This document shows, piece after piece, positions 54,017 to 64,000 of a stretch of 64,000 bases of DNA. The number at the start of each line of letters is the position of its first letter. Position 1 is the stretch's first letter. The stretch is from Tetradesmus obliquus (lineage: Eukaryota; Chlorophyta; Chlorophyceae; Sphaeropleales; Scenedesmaceae). The position numbers and the translations under genes were made by a program. The stretch covers positions 3,275,001-3,339,000 of the forward strand of contig CP126206.1 of assembly GCA_030272155.1 (NCBI GenBank). The letters are read 5' to 3'. The notes beneath the pieces are model-generated. The model searched no databases, had not been told where the DNA came from, and saw only the letters and a program-made list of their open reading frames with translations.

Positions 54017-57000
54017 ATGGCAGCTGCTGCACAGGCCACTCAGGAGCTAGCACAAGTTACAAAAATCATAGACAGCCAACTTAGCTCGTGAGTCCAGCCG
54101 GTGTTTATTTGTGGCCGGATCAAGTGCAGCAGCAGAGCCCTAGCCATCCATTGGTTGACTATGACTATTTGGCACCACAGTAAAGGAAGCCCAAGCAGCA
54201 TTTTGCCAAACACACCTTCCACCTACTGCTGCTGCAAATGTCTTTGCTGCTTTGATGCTCTGTGTATGGCTGGTTGTAATGGCATCAGCCAACGGCCGCC
54301 ATGTCACGCACCAGATCTTGATAATGTCCCAAAACAGCTGGGACAAGCTGAATAGCCACCACAGCGCAGCTGCCTCCGGTTTTGATGCAATCGTGCTGGC
54401 TTTTCTTGACTTGTTCTGCAAGTGTGCTTCCTGCAGGCTGCAGGAGCAGCTGGACCGCCTCAAGCTGTGCAAGGCTGTGCTGGTGCACCAACACAACAAG
54501 CAGTGAGTATGCAGCAATGTTGCTATAGCTTGCTTGGTGTCATGATGTTGGCTGAAGCAGAGAGCACAGCCTGTGCTGGCGTCAGCTGGCGGCAGTCAGC
54601 AGCAGGCGTGAGACAGCAGCGTCAGCAGGGTCAGACGTAAGCAGCACACGCAGCAGCACTGCATCACATGCAGCAGCTGCAGCAGCAGGTGGTACATGGG
54701 ACAGCTGCAGGCTCATGCACGCAGCACCAACAAGCTGGGTTGAGCTGTATGCTGCTGCGTGGGCTGCTTAGTACACGGCTTACCCACTAGTATGCTGGCC
54801 AACACCCCACGCTGATTCAAACACTCTGCAGGTATCAGGACAGGGCTACTCAAGCAGACGTTGGGCCACAAGTCAATCCCCTGCGGCGTGAGTGGCCTGC
54901 TCATCTATTTGGTGATACGTATGCTTCCCTAGCTGGCCTGCTACAGCCTAAGCCGTGGTTGCCTTGTTATTGTAAGCATAAGTAGCGATCTGCAACACAC
55001 CTGCCACAGCACTTGCCTGCTCAGCTGCTTCTGTCTGCTGGGAAGCAGCTTGCAGGAATCCTCCTTGCCACTGCTTGGCTCTTGAATGCCATAGTTCCTG
55101 CAAACAGCAGAGCTTCCTGCAAGCTGCAAAGTTTCCTGCAAGCTGAAGAACTCGGGCTCCAGAGTTGCTGCTTCAGCTACTGAAAACACAACAACTTAGG
55201 GTGCTGTGTGCTATGTGCTGCCCCTGCCTGCAGATGTGAAGCGCCTAGACCACAGCCGGCCGTTCACCTTTACAGCACCTAGCAAAAAAGTCAACTGGAA
55301 GCGGCTGCGGCAGCTGGACGTTGTGGCCATGGTGAGCAGCAGCGGCAGCAGCAGCAGTAGTTGCCGTGGCACTTGGGAACGGCATCAGTCTGACAGCGGC
55401 TGCTGAACCCCAGCATGTACATCGGCTGGTAAAGGTGGCGTCTGTAGCAACACCTTGAGGAGGTGTGCTGTCAAGTGGGTGGTTGCGCTTTGCGGCGCTG
55501 CTCGGCACCATCTTTTGCTGAGGCGGTCTTGTCTCCGCTGCCCCACTGCCCTGCAGGCGGCTGCTTCAGATGCTGCCGGCGTGATGCAGCTGTTTGAGGA
55601 TGTGGCGCATGGCGACGTCGAGCAAGGGAGCAGTTACGAGCTGAGCGAGGCCAGCCTGCTGAAGGTGGGTGGGTGGGTGGCCTGCAGGGAGCCTGGCACG
55701 TGTTCGAAAACAGTAACAGTACTAACATGAGAGATTTGGTGTTCAAGGGTGTGCATTGCGTTCTACGGTGCTCACTCTCCTTTTCTGGTCTCAGACCTTG
55801 TGTTCAACCTGTTGTGGCTCATACCTGCGGAGCTTATGTGCCACAACGTGTTGGCACGTTTTGGCATGTTCGTGCATCTAAGATGGTGCCCGGACCCACA
55901 TGTAACTATCCTCTCTCAGTATGATGCTGCCGAAGTAAGGCTTTGCTGCACTGGTTACAGCATATGCATGGGGCATGGTGACGTGGGGCAAGGGTGCATC
56001 TATGAGCTGAGCGAGGCAAGCCTGCTCAAGGTGTGGCAGGGGCAACCTGATTAGGGCCATGTTTCACCATGCGTAACCTGTTTCAGGCCATGTTGCACCC
56101 TGCGTAGCATCAGCAGGGCACGTTGGCAGGGCAGCATCTACGAGCTGTCAGAGGCCAGCCTGCTCAAGGTGGGGGCAGGGGCAAATGATCAGCGGGTCAA
56201 AACCATGTTGCACTGTGTTCATGTTCACCAGGGGCTTGAACTTCTGGGTTTCAAGATGTTTGTTCTGGGGCATATCAGACTCTGCTGCTGCACGCTGTAA
56301 AATTCACATACAACTGCTGCTGCTGCTGCCGCCACCTTTGCTGTGCCCGTCGTTCAACCTGTGCAGCTGCTGAAGCTGGCGCAGCTGCAGCTGCAGTACA
56401 TGCAGTACAAGCTGGAAGAAAAGGTGGAAGCTGAGCAGGCAGTAGAAGACAACACACTGGCCATAGCAGGTAATATGGCTTGTTATGGCCAAGTTGTTGT
56501 GTATATTGTGATCGTACATCTACTACTAGTATTCCATGCAACATGCAGTCAAAGCTGGAAGAGGTTGAAGAAGGCGTTGGAAGATGACTCGCATGCCATA
56601 GCAGGTGCGTCATCTGTCATTGTGTGGATGGTTGATGTAGCATGGTGCCATGCTGCTGTTCTGTGTGATGTGCAGTCTTTCCCTAGGCGACATTGCGCCG
56701 GCACTGGTTGTGCTACTGTTTTGAAAGCCACTGAGTGCCACCTGCTGCTGCTGCTGTCCTTGTTGTAGCCGGCCTGGCCAGCCTGGCACCACCCTCCCTG
56801 GGTGACATCCATCAGGGGCTGGGCGCGCTGGCTGCTGACATGAGCCAGCTGGGAAGCAGCAGAGTGGGCGGCCTCATACAGCAGGTGGGCGGCTGTTTGG
56901 TGTTTTTGTGTGGGGGGGGGGGGGGGGCACGTGCTGCTGCTGCTGCTGCTGCTGCTGCGTGTGTGTGGGCAGCCTCATCCAGCACGTGAGTGGATACTGC

Positions 57001-57435
57001 TCATCGAGCAGGTGGGCGGCTGTCCATTGTTGATAGTGCGCTGCTGCTGCATGACAAGGCCGGTTGGCTGGGCGCGCTGGCAGCTGACATGAGCCAGCTG
57101 GGAAGCACAAGTTGGTGGTGCAAGTATGACTGTCTTCTGTTGATGTAGCATATTTGTACCTATGGCCGTTGTGGTGCTGCAGGTGCGGCCAAGTCAGCTC
57201 TGCTGCAGGCTGCCTGGTTGTGTAGCCAGATACAAGGCTGCTACAGTTCCGTTTGCCAACACAGCACATGCCTGCCGTGCTGCTGCTGCTGCTGCTGCTG
57301 CTGCCGTAGGTGCGGGCGGAGGAGCGGTCTGCAGCCAAGTCGGCGCTGCTGCAGGCGATCCAGAAGAGCAAGCAGCAGGTGGACGTGAAATACGGTACAC
57401 AGCTGCAGCAGCCAGCCAGCCAGGCTGAAACTTGA
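54017..57435 (+). CDS. DZIP1/DZIP1L-like ciliary protein (short form)
   Basis: Eight exons read 54017-54087, 54437-54502, 54832-54887, 55234-55331, 55557-55664, 56367-56469, 56769-56884 and 57310-57435, in phase, 247 aa. The core at about 73-150 (RPFTFTAPSKKVNWKRLRQL-DVVAM, LFEDVAHGDV, LLKLAQLQLQYMQYKLEE) matches the DZIP1 N-terminal domain. In that domain a PF-F-x(n)-VDWR-x-x-x-x-(I/L)DV segment is followed by an (R)LAQL-x-x-EYLL-x-x-Q-like helix. DZIP1 proteins act at the basal body/transition zone in cilium formation. The usual C2H2 finger and long coiled coil are not visible here. The product is therefore much shorter than animal homologues. Either the algal form is minimal or further 3' exons were missed. 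The last intron region holds repeated terminal exons. Confidence 0.6.
55725..55918 (+). mobile_element. MITE-like element in an intron of the DZIP1-like gene
   Basis: This is about 190 bp, ATGAGAGA to TCTCTCA, homologous to 32973-33118 but with about 48 bp more inside. Both ends are shared, and the 8-bp inverted repeat is better preserved here. No coding capacity. Confidence 0.6.
55985..56168 (+). repeat. Two copies of exon 5 3' part (DZIP1-like gene)
   Basis: Segments encoding GSIYELSEASLLK with GTGTGG and GTGGGG donors lie at about 55990-56030 and 56125-56168. A diverged copy of exon 6 (SKLEEVEEG..) lies at 56547-56605. Confidence 0.75.
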
Positions 57436-57439
57436 CCGC

Positions 57440-57715
57440 CCTGATGGGGGTGCTGCACGCTGTACAGAAGAGCAAGCAGCAGGTGGATGTGAAGTACGGC
57501 ACACAGCTGCAGCAGCAGGCAGGCGGTCAACAGGAGCCTTGACCACGCTGCTGAGGGTGCTTTGGGCCGTTTAGCGAGGAGCAAGCAGCAGGTGGACGTG
57601 AAATACGGCACACAGCTGCAGCAGCAGACAGCCGGCCAGGCTGAGCCTTAACCGCCCTGATGAGGGATCTGCACGCAACTCAGAAGATCAAGCAGCACGT
57701 GGACTTGACGTGTGG
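57440..57715 (+). repeat. Three extra copies of the terminal exon (DZIP1-like gene)
   Basis: KSKQQVDVKYGTQLQQQ-type segments lie near 57465-57540 (then TGA) and 57580-57650 (then TAA), with a decayed copy near 57680-57715. The parent exon is 57310-57435. Confidence 0.8.
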
Positions 57716-58488
57716 CACACACAAAAAGCACGGCACACACAGCTGCAGCAGGCAGGCGTCTAGGCCGGGGCCCGGTGCGCACTGCCAGGCTAGGGAACAT
57801 GCCGTGCCCTGTTATACCTGTCAAGTGCAAGCGCTCAAATGCGCTGAAACTGCAAATTGTCGCTACTGAGGTTACAATGGAGTCATTTTTTGCACGTCTG
57901 ATTGATCAACTTGCTCAAATCAAAGGTTCAGCTGTATTTGGACCCAACTGTTGGGTGGCACTGCACGTTTGGTGCATGGGGTCCACACACCAGGCAACGC
58001 CTTTTGCTGTGTGGTTGTTTTCCTGTACATTGGTCTCTCCGGAATACAAAATCCTTTCAGCTCTTGTCGTACGCCGCACTGTCCTTGGCATCGAACAAGT
58101 CCCATGGCTGGTCCCATGGCGGAGCAGGGCACATGGTAGTGCAATAGCAGACAAGATGACTGTTGTGCTATGTGAAAAGACGTTGTAAACTCGATTCCTC
58201 TGTCGCTTGGCAGAGTCACTGCAGTGTTGTGTTGACCTTCCATGTGGAAGGTCACACCTGTGTTATTCGAAGGTGGGGCTGCGATATAAGCAAGGTGTCG
58301 ATGATCGCAAGTGAGGACCCTGTTGAGCTCATTCAGTCACAGCCATTGAAGTCAACGATGTTTCCGGACGTGATTGGCGTTTGAAAAAGTGATCTGCACG
58401 CCTTGCTGCCCATTGGTGACTGATCTGCGGTTCTCACAGCAGAGCAACCTTCTGCACCGTGCTGCTGGTGCTGCAAACCCGCCGAGCC
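57716..58488. other. Intergenic, upstream of the U-box/LRR gene
   Basis: An ORF spans 57712-58188 but no family or signal is recognisable. A short hairpin (GACCTTCCATGTGGAAGGTC) lies near 58232-58252. The promoter of the next gene is expected here. Confidence 0.45.
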
Positions 58489-61444
58489 ATGATCGAGTCA
58501 TTGGCAGTAACCGTCAAGTTGTGTGTGAGTATCGTCAAGCTGCTGGAAGAGGCGAAGCACAACAAGAAGGAGTGCGGGAGCTTGAAGCGTTTGGTGGAGA
58601 CGATCAGGGCCTTTCTGCAAGGCCTCGAAGCAGAAGCGATATCTAGTGCTGGCAAGGAAGCTTTACGTGAGTTGACCTGAGTTCTGCTGCTAGCTGCAGC
58701 CGGTGCCTGTTGCCAAAGCAAACACAGCTTGTACTGCGCAGTACAAATGGGACTGTGGCAGGCTTACCTCAGCACATGTCACACAGCAGACACAGCCAAA
58801 ATCAACCTGCTGAATTAGCAGCAGTGGCAGCTATTGCTTCTGCTGCACCTGCGGTCCAGGTCTCTACTCAGTCCCAGCTGCTCCCAGTGTGTTGCTGCAG
58901 CCAACCCTTGCCACACGGCACGGACATTACCACCTACACCCGTACATGACGCTGTTATGACTTGCTGCACCATACCCCACGCTTGCAGGCCATGTGCATG
59001 AGCAGCTGCAGTGTGCTCAGGGGCTGCTGGCACGCGTGGCCAACACCGGACCCCTGATGTCGCTGCTGTCCGCTGGCGACTTCCGCAGAGAGTTCCTGCA
59101 CATCCACCGCGACCTAAGCGGCGCATTCACGCTGCTTGGCACAGGAGAAAAACTGCTGGTGGGTGTCGGCTGGTTTGCTGCTGCGGCAGTATGGATGGCA
59201 GCAGGCCTGACGAAAAACTGCTGGTGGGTGTTGGCTGGTTTGCTGCTGCAGCAGCAGCATGAGTGGCAGCAGGCCTGACGCAGCAGGCTGGATTGATGTG
59301 AGCGGTGCGTTCACGCTGCTGAGCATGGTGCATTAGCTGCTTGTGGGTTTAGGCTGGTTTCTGCTGCTGCGGCAGCAGCAGCAGAACCAGCAGCAGCACC
59401 AGTAGCAGCAGTAGCAGTACACCGCATGATGTCTAATTATCTATGCAGCATTGCTGCCAGCACAGCAATGGCCTGCCTAGCATGCTGGCCTGCTGTCTCA
59501 CTCACTCACTCGCTCAGTACAATGCCCTGCATCACAAAACGCTGCAGCTGGCTCCCCTAGGCCTGTCGTCAGCGATTTCCTGCAAGCTTCTGCTGCTCCC
59601 TGCGTCGCTGTGAACGATTGGTACTGAACTCGCCCCCGCCGGCTGTTGCAGGGCCAGGAGCGCATGCAGCGTAAGCTGTCAGCGCTGCGTCCCGCCATAG
59701 TCGCCTGCAGGTGTGCGCTGCCTTGCCTGTGAGTGACTGTCACTGACAGTCATCCCTGCCTATTCTTGCAGGGCCAGGAGCGCATGCAGCGCGAGCTGTC
59801 AGCGCTGCGTGCTGAGCTGCGCTCCTCAGGCAGTGGCTTCTTCTCAGAGCAGGAGGTCATCGGAAGCAGGTGAGCTCTCCTGCAAGGTTGCTGCTGCCAC
59901 ATTTGTCACGGAAAAACTGTGTGATATCACCTATCGGAAATGAACTTGTCCAACCAGCTGCATATGAACTGTGCAACGCTAAGACGATATTGCTGTAGAG
60001 AGAGGGTGCATAACAGTGAACACCTGCTGCAAATCTGGCGTTGTCCTGCAAGCTGCAGAGGAATGGTCGCACTGTACACATGCTGCGGAGCTGTTATCAC
60101 TCTTCACACGTGCTTCCTGCAAGCCATCATCCTTCGGTGCGCTTGCAAATAGCCACCAATCAGCCGCAATTAAGCACGCCGTGCGGCTGCTGCTGCTGCT
60201 GCCCCGTTATGCTACCCGCCCTTCCCTTTGCCACACCTGCAGCCTGCGCGAAGTGGCTGCGGCTTGCCAGGAGCAGCGCTTGCCTGCACAGGCTGTGCAC
60301 CGGCTGCTGCTAGAGGAGCTGGATCAGGTGCCTGAGGTGGCAGCACTAGCGTCGATTGACCTGCTGCAGGTGAGGTGCAGGGTTGGCTGCTGCAGCTGTC
60401 TGTTTGGGCAGGTGTTGTTGTATGGCTACAAAGCAGCCACTGAAATCAACATGTTGTATTTAATCGTGCCTGACCCACGTGTGGTAACGTCTCCCTTCCT
60501 CGATCCCTCTCTGTCTCTATGTATCTCTTTCTGCATAATGTCACCATCGTCTTGTTCTACTTTGTGCAGGAGCTGCACGAGCTGCAGGTGGTGGCGATGT
60601 ACGGCAGCGAGGGCCAGCAGGCGGCTTGCAAGTCAAAGACAGGCAGCAGCGAGAAGGCGCTTGTGGAGCAGGTGGGTGCAGCAGTGCTATGCAGTGGACC
60701 CTGCACGACTGCAGACATGCATCGATGGAATGGTACTTTTATTTTGCTGGTGGCATGGCAGCAGGCACAGAAGTAAACATCAACTATTGTCATGAATCTA
60801 TCATATCTGTTGTGAGGAGCTGCAAACATGAAAGTACATTGGGCAAAGTGTACAAAAGGTACACTGGGTGGGTGCACGCGAGCAACCAGGAGTCACTGCA
60901 GCTGCAACATCAAGGTGCAGCTCCCAGCAGTTGCTGCAAGCACACTGCACGTTATTCTGACCGCATTTCGACGTTTGTGCCCTGCTCTGCGTGCTGCAGC
61001 TGTGTGCAGCGCTTGCGCCCAGGGCAGCACTGGCTGAGCAACCCCTCAGCCCATCTGCAGCAGCACAGGCCCCTGACGCCTACCTCTGCCCTATAAGCAG
61101 GGACATCATGCTTGACCCACTGCTTCTAGTGGAGACAGGGCAGAGCTATGAGGCAGCATACATCCGGCGCTGGCTAGAGGCACACAGCACGTGCCCACTG
61201 ACCAGCAAGCAGCTGTCCTGCAAGCAGCTAGCATTCAACTATGCACTGCGCAGCAGCATTCAGCAGTGGGCGGAGCAGCATGGCGTGCAGCTGCCGCCTG
61301 CGCCGCAGCACACGCCTCTGCTGCAGCACAAGGCAGCTATGGGCACCACGCACAGACCAGCCCCTGTCACTCCTCCAGATGTGGCAAGCAGCAACAAAGA
61401 CCAGGCCCGGAGGCAGACTGTGCTTGCCACGCAGCAGCAGCAAA

Positions 61445-61477
<33 letters not shown>

Positions 61478-63129
61478 GGCAGCAGGATGTTAAGATTGGC
61501 ATATTTAGCAACGGCAAGTCACAGGCAGATGACCTGGAGTCCATGCAGGGCAAGCGCCGCATCAGGTGTACGCGCACGAGCTGGGCTGTGGCGCTGATAC
61601 TGCTGGTGGTGGCAGGCGGGGCAGCTGTGGGGCTGGGCGTGGGCCTGACGCGAGGTGAGCACAACAGCAGATAGCTTGCTTCCTGTTTGCAGCCAGGGCG
61701 CAAGAGTCCGCTTTATGTTTCAGCAAGCTTCGAACAGTCCAGCACATGATCATACTGCAGTGATGCGCTCGGCACGAGCTTCTTCGTAACTGTGGTAAAG
61801 GCCAGCAGGGTGGCTTGTGAGGTCGTGGGCCTGGAGCGAGGTGTGCTGAGCCATGGATGATCTTCCTTGAGCATGCTGCATGCTCACTCAGGCTGAGTCG
61901 GCGTTTGGCGGTTGTTTGTAGTACGTCATGACTGATCAGCTTGTCCAAGCGTTCATGTGCCTCCATTCCCTTCCTGGCAACCTGCCATCCTGATCGTTTC
62001 GCCCAGACATGGGGACCGCATGATTTGCAGGCTTCCAGTGATGGAGTAACGCTTCTTGCAAGTCAATTGCAGCCTTTGCAGCTGTTCACGCCTTTTTGCT
62101 GAGCCCTTGCACCACTCTCTGACTAAACCATTCTGTGCAGGCGCAAAGCGTGGCTCTGCCACCACGCAGCCCACACCCGCAGGCCCTGCCCTTGTGCAGC
62201 CGAAGACTGTGGGCCCGCAGTCCAGCCCTGCGCCTCCACAGCCCAAGCCTGCAGCCCCGCAGTACCCCCCTGGCAGCTGGCAGGCCCAGCTGGAGGCACT
62301 GATGGCAGTGAAGGAGGCTGTTGACCCAGACAGCACGGTGCTGACGGAGTGGACCCGAGAGCGAGGCGCCCATGGCAGCTACTGCTATTGGAGAGGAATA
62401 GTGTGTATGAAGCGTCCTAACATCACAAGCCTCATCCTGCGTGGCAAGTACGATGCAGACCATGGTCAGGCAAGTTTTCAGGATTCGGCCAACACTCCAG
62501 GGTTGAGGGGCACCTTGCCAGCTGGGAGAGACATGGCTGGTCTGAGCCTGCTGAGCGTGATCGAAATTAGCAACCAGCCTGGCATCACCGGCACGCTACC
62601 TGATGACTGGTCAGGCCTTGAACACTTGACCAGCATCAGGCTCAGCAACACCTCTTTGACAGGCAGCATACCTCAAACCTGGGGCAGCTGGAGCAAGCTG
62701 CAACACCTGATTTTGCAAGCCCAGAATTTGAGTGGGGAACTTCCTAACAGCCTAGGAAATCTGACCTCAGTTTGGGTGCTTGAGATATCTAACACCGCTG
62801 TCACTGGCACACTGCCTGCATCACTGGGTCGCCTAGCAGAGCTTTCTGAATTGACTTTGAACAACAACGTGCTGGCTGGCACGTTGCCGGACTCGTGGAA
62901 GGCACTGACTAAGTTGAGCACTTTAAATCTCTCCCGCAATGCACTCAATGGCATTGTGCCTGCCTCGTGGTCAGCCATGCGTAGCCTGGTCAATGTTTGG
63001 TTTTCCAACAACCAAGGGCTGTCAGGCTGCCTCCCATGGATTTGGTTGCCGCGCTTTATTGTGTCTCCGTCGGCCTTCGACGAGTCCAACTACAGAAACA
63101 CCAACATCTCAGGATTCTGCTCCCCATGA
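58489..63129 (+). CDS. Putative transmembrane U-box E3 ligase with MLKL-NTD-like N-terminus and LRR ectodomain
   Basis: Seven exons read 58489-58666, 58989-59158, 59772-59869, 60243-60369, 60570-60671, 61000-61654 and 62141-63129, in phase, 772 aa. Residues 1 to about 200 are all-helical (VKLLEEAKHNKKECGSLKRL, EFLHIHRDLSGAFTLLG). They resemble the N-terminal four-helix domain of MLKL/ADR1-type and plant U-box proteins. Residues 251-320 are a U-box: CPISRDIMLDPLLLVETGQS, YIRRWLEAHSTCPLTSKQL. A polyQ stretch and a basic cluster (KRRIRCTR) precede one TM helix (about 420-442). A Pro-rich stalk leads to an LRRNT-like cap (about 489-533, ALMAVKEAV, YCYWRGIVC). About eight plant-type LRRs (L-x-x-L-x-L-x-x-N-x-L-x-G-x-(L/I)P) follow to the end. 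By the positive-inside rule the U-box is cytosolic and the LRR outside. The stop lies at a LINE insertion. Confidence 0.7.
59160..59720 (+). repeat. Exon copies within the U-box/LRR gene
   Basis: Tail copies of exon 2 (EKLLVGVGW-type with GTGGGT donors) lie at 59200-59240 and 59295-59345. A copy of exon 3 (GQERMQRKLSALRPAIVAC) with acceptor and donor lies at 59652-59711, before the constitutive exon at 59772. Confidence 0.75.
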
Positions 63130-63225
63130 GCCTCTCGTTGGCTCCTGACTGGGGTTCCCACTCCTCGTTGAGTGGAGCATGTAATGTAATGTAATGTATG
63201 TAATGTGATGTAATGTAATGAATTA
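63125..63225 (+). mobile_element. LINE 3' end forming the end of the U-box/LRR gene
   Basis: From GAGCCTCTCGTTGGCTCC to the TGTAATGTAATG tail it is virtually identical to the LINE terminus at 13917-13990. Only about 75 bp of element plus the tail was inserted. The junction falls on the stop codon of the LRR frame (..GFCSP-TGA). The tail supplies several TGTAA pentamers, the canonical green-algal poly(A) signal. Confidence 0.75.
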
Positions 63226-64000
63226 GTCTGACCATTATCTTGCTACCAAGATGCTTGTCACCGTCGCTGTGGTGTGAGTGCCAGTGCAAGTGCTGCTGTG
63301 CTGTCCATCATGTTGTTTTAGTGACTGCTGGCCCACATTGCCGTTACAGTCGTTCTGGCCTCCACAAATGCACGTGGGTTCATATGCGTGGGGTGGTGGT
63401 GTCACAGCAGCGTTCATGAGCAGGCCAACTATATTGTTATGTTGCTTAGTCTTGACCCTGCATGCGTGATGCGTGCGCCTCGCAACTGTGAATGTGGTCT
63501 GGCCGCCAGATCTGGCATGCGACATGGTCATTGCCACACGGGGCACCAATCTAAGCATTTACAGTCACTGCGCCGACGTGAACTGCAGCTCACGTGAACA
63601 GAGATTATGAATTGCATGTATGGTCAAGTTTTGGCTACAGGGCTGTGTATAGCATCATGTTGCGGTTTCAGCCTTTGATCCCTTTACAAACAACCGCCAT
63701 TGGCTTCAGTGTGTATGTATGAAGAGTTGCAGATAGCTGGTGTATGAAGTGGACAGCTGCAGCTGGTGATGGGGTGCCCTGTGCACTGCTGCGGCTTTGC
63801 TCGAATCCCTAGGAACACACACTTGTACAGATTGCTGCGCACTGGCCATAGTGGCCATATCGCATGTGTGACGTGCCACCCCCACTATTACATCAATGTA
63901 AATATTGTTGGCATACCGGTAAAGAATGCAATGGGTTGCATGCAGGCAGAGAAGTGCACGTGATAAGTCGTGTGTGTTTGACTGGGTATGCCACAATTGT
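63226..64000. other. Downstream flank, no gene recognised
   Basis: Short ORFs on both strands have no recognisable domain. It may hold the pre-insertion 3' UTR of the U-box/LRR gene or the start of another intergenic region. Confidence 0.45.

Noticed and set aside
57712-58188. A 158-codon ORF as an independent gene
   Set aside because: No domain or neighbour logic. Its first part overlaps a decayed terminal-exon copy of the DZIP1-like gene.
1-64000. tRNA or rRNA genes
   Set aside because: I looked for cloverleaf patterns and conserved rRNA blocks on both strands and saw none. A tRNAscan-SE run would be decisive.

Overview
The window looks like nuclear DNA of a green alga, most likely a chlamydomonadalean/volvocine chlorophyte (Haematococcus-like by impression only). 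The evidence is intron-dense genes with GT-AG introns, Ala/Gln/Ser homopolymer tracts, TGTAA-rich LINE tails, a plant-like U-box and LRR, a DZIP1-type ciliary protein and a secreted dirigent/AOC-barrel-like protein. Almost no single ORF is a gene. Exons are short, and I assembled them by hand from splice sites, phase and protein-family motifs. For eight genes the exon lengths sum to an open frame from ATG to stop.

Layout. 1-24 kb (+): the last exon of one serine hydrolase gene, then two complete tandem paralogues (3127-12533, 466 aa; 15556-23467, 435 aa). These are secreted proteins of the beta-lactamase/penicillin-binding (SxxK, YxN) superfamily. LINE fragments lie between and inside them. 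25.7-36.3 kb (+): a 718-aa type II membrane protein with a DRHxxN/IDND secretory-kinase-like core, FAM20/four-jointed style. 37.5-39.4 kb (-): a secreted 177-aa dirigent/AOC-barrel-like protein. 40.8-46 kb (-): a secreted 378-aa PHB-depolymerase/feruloyl-esterase-like alpha/beta hydrolase. 47.7-49.9 kb (-): the 3' part of an unrecognised gene. 51.4-53.6 kb (-): a Barentsz/CASC3 (exon-junction-complex) homologue. It is divergent from a DZIP1-like ciliary gene (54.0-57.4 kb, +) across about 420 bp. 58.5-63.1 kb (+): a 772-aa predicted receptor with a MLKL-NTD-like helical N-terminus, a U-box, one TM helix and an LRR ectodomain. Its 3' end is formed by a LINE tail.

Two structural themes run through the window. 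First, nearly every gene carries arrays of partial exon copies, with their splice sites, in its introns. Several genes have two to four copies of the terminal exon, each with its own stop. Second, many introns end in a long (CTG)n run that merges into the CAG acceptor, in the sense orientation of the gene.

The genes do not form one pathway. Four of them (both hydrolases, the dirigent-like protein and the esterase) enter the secretory pathway by signal peptide. The kinase-like protein is probably a Golgi enzyme.
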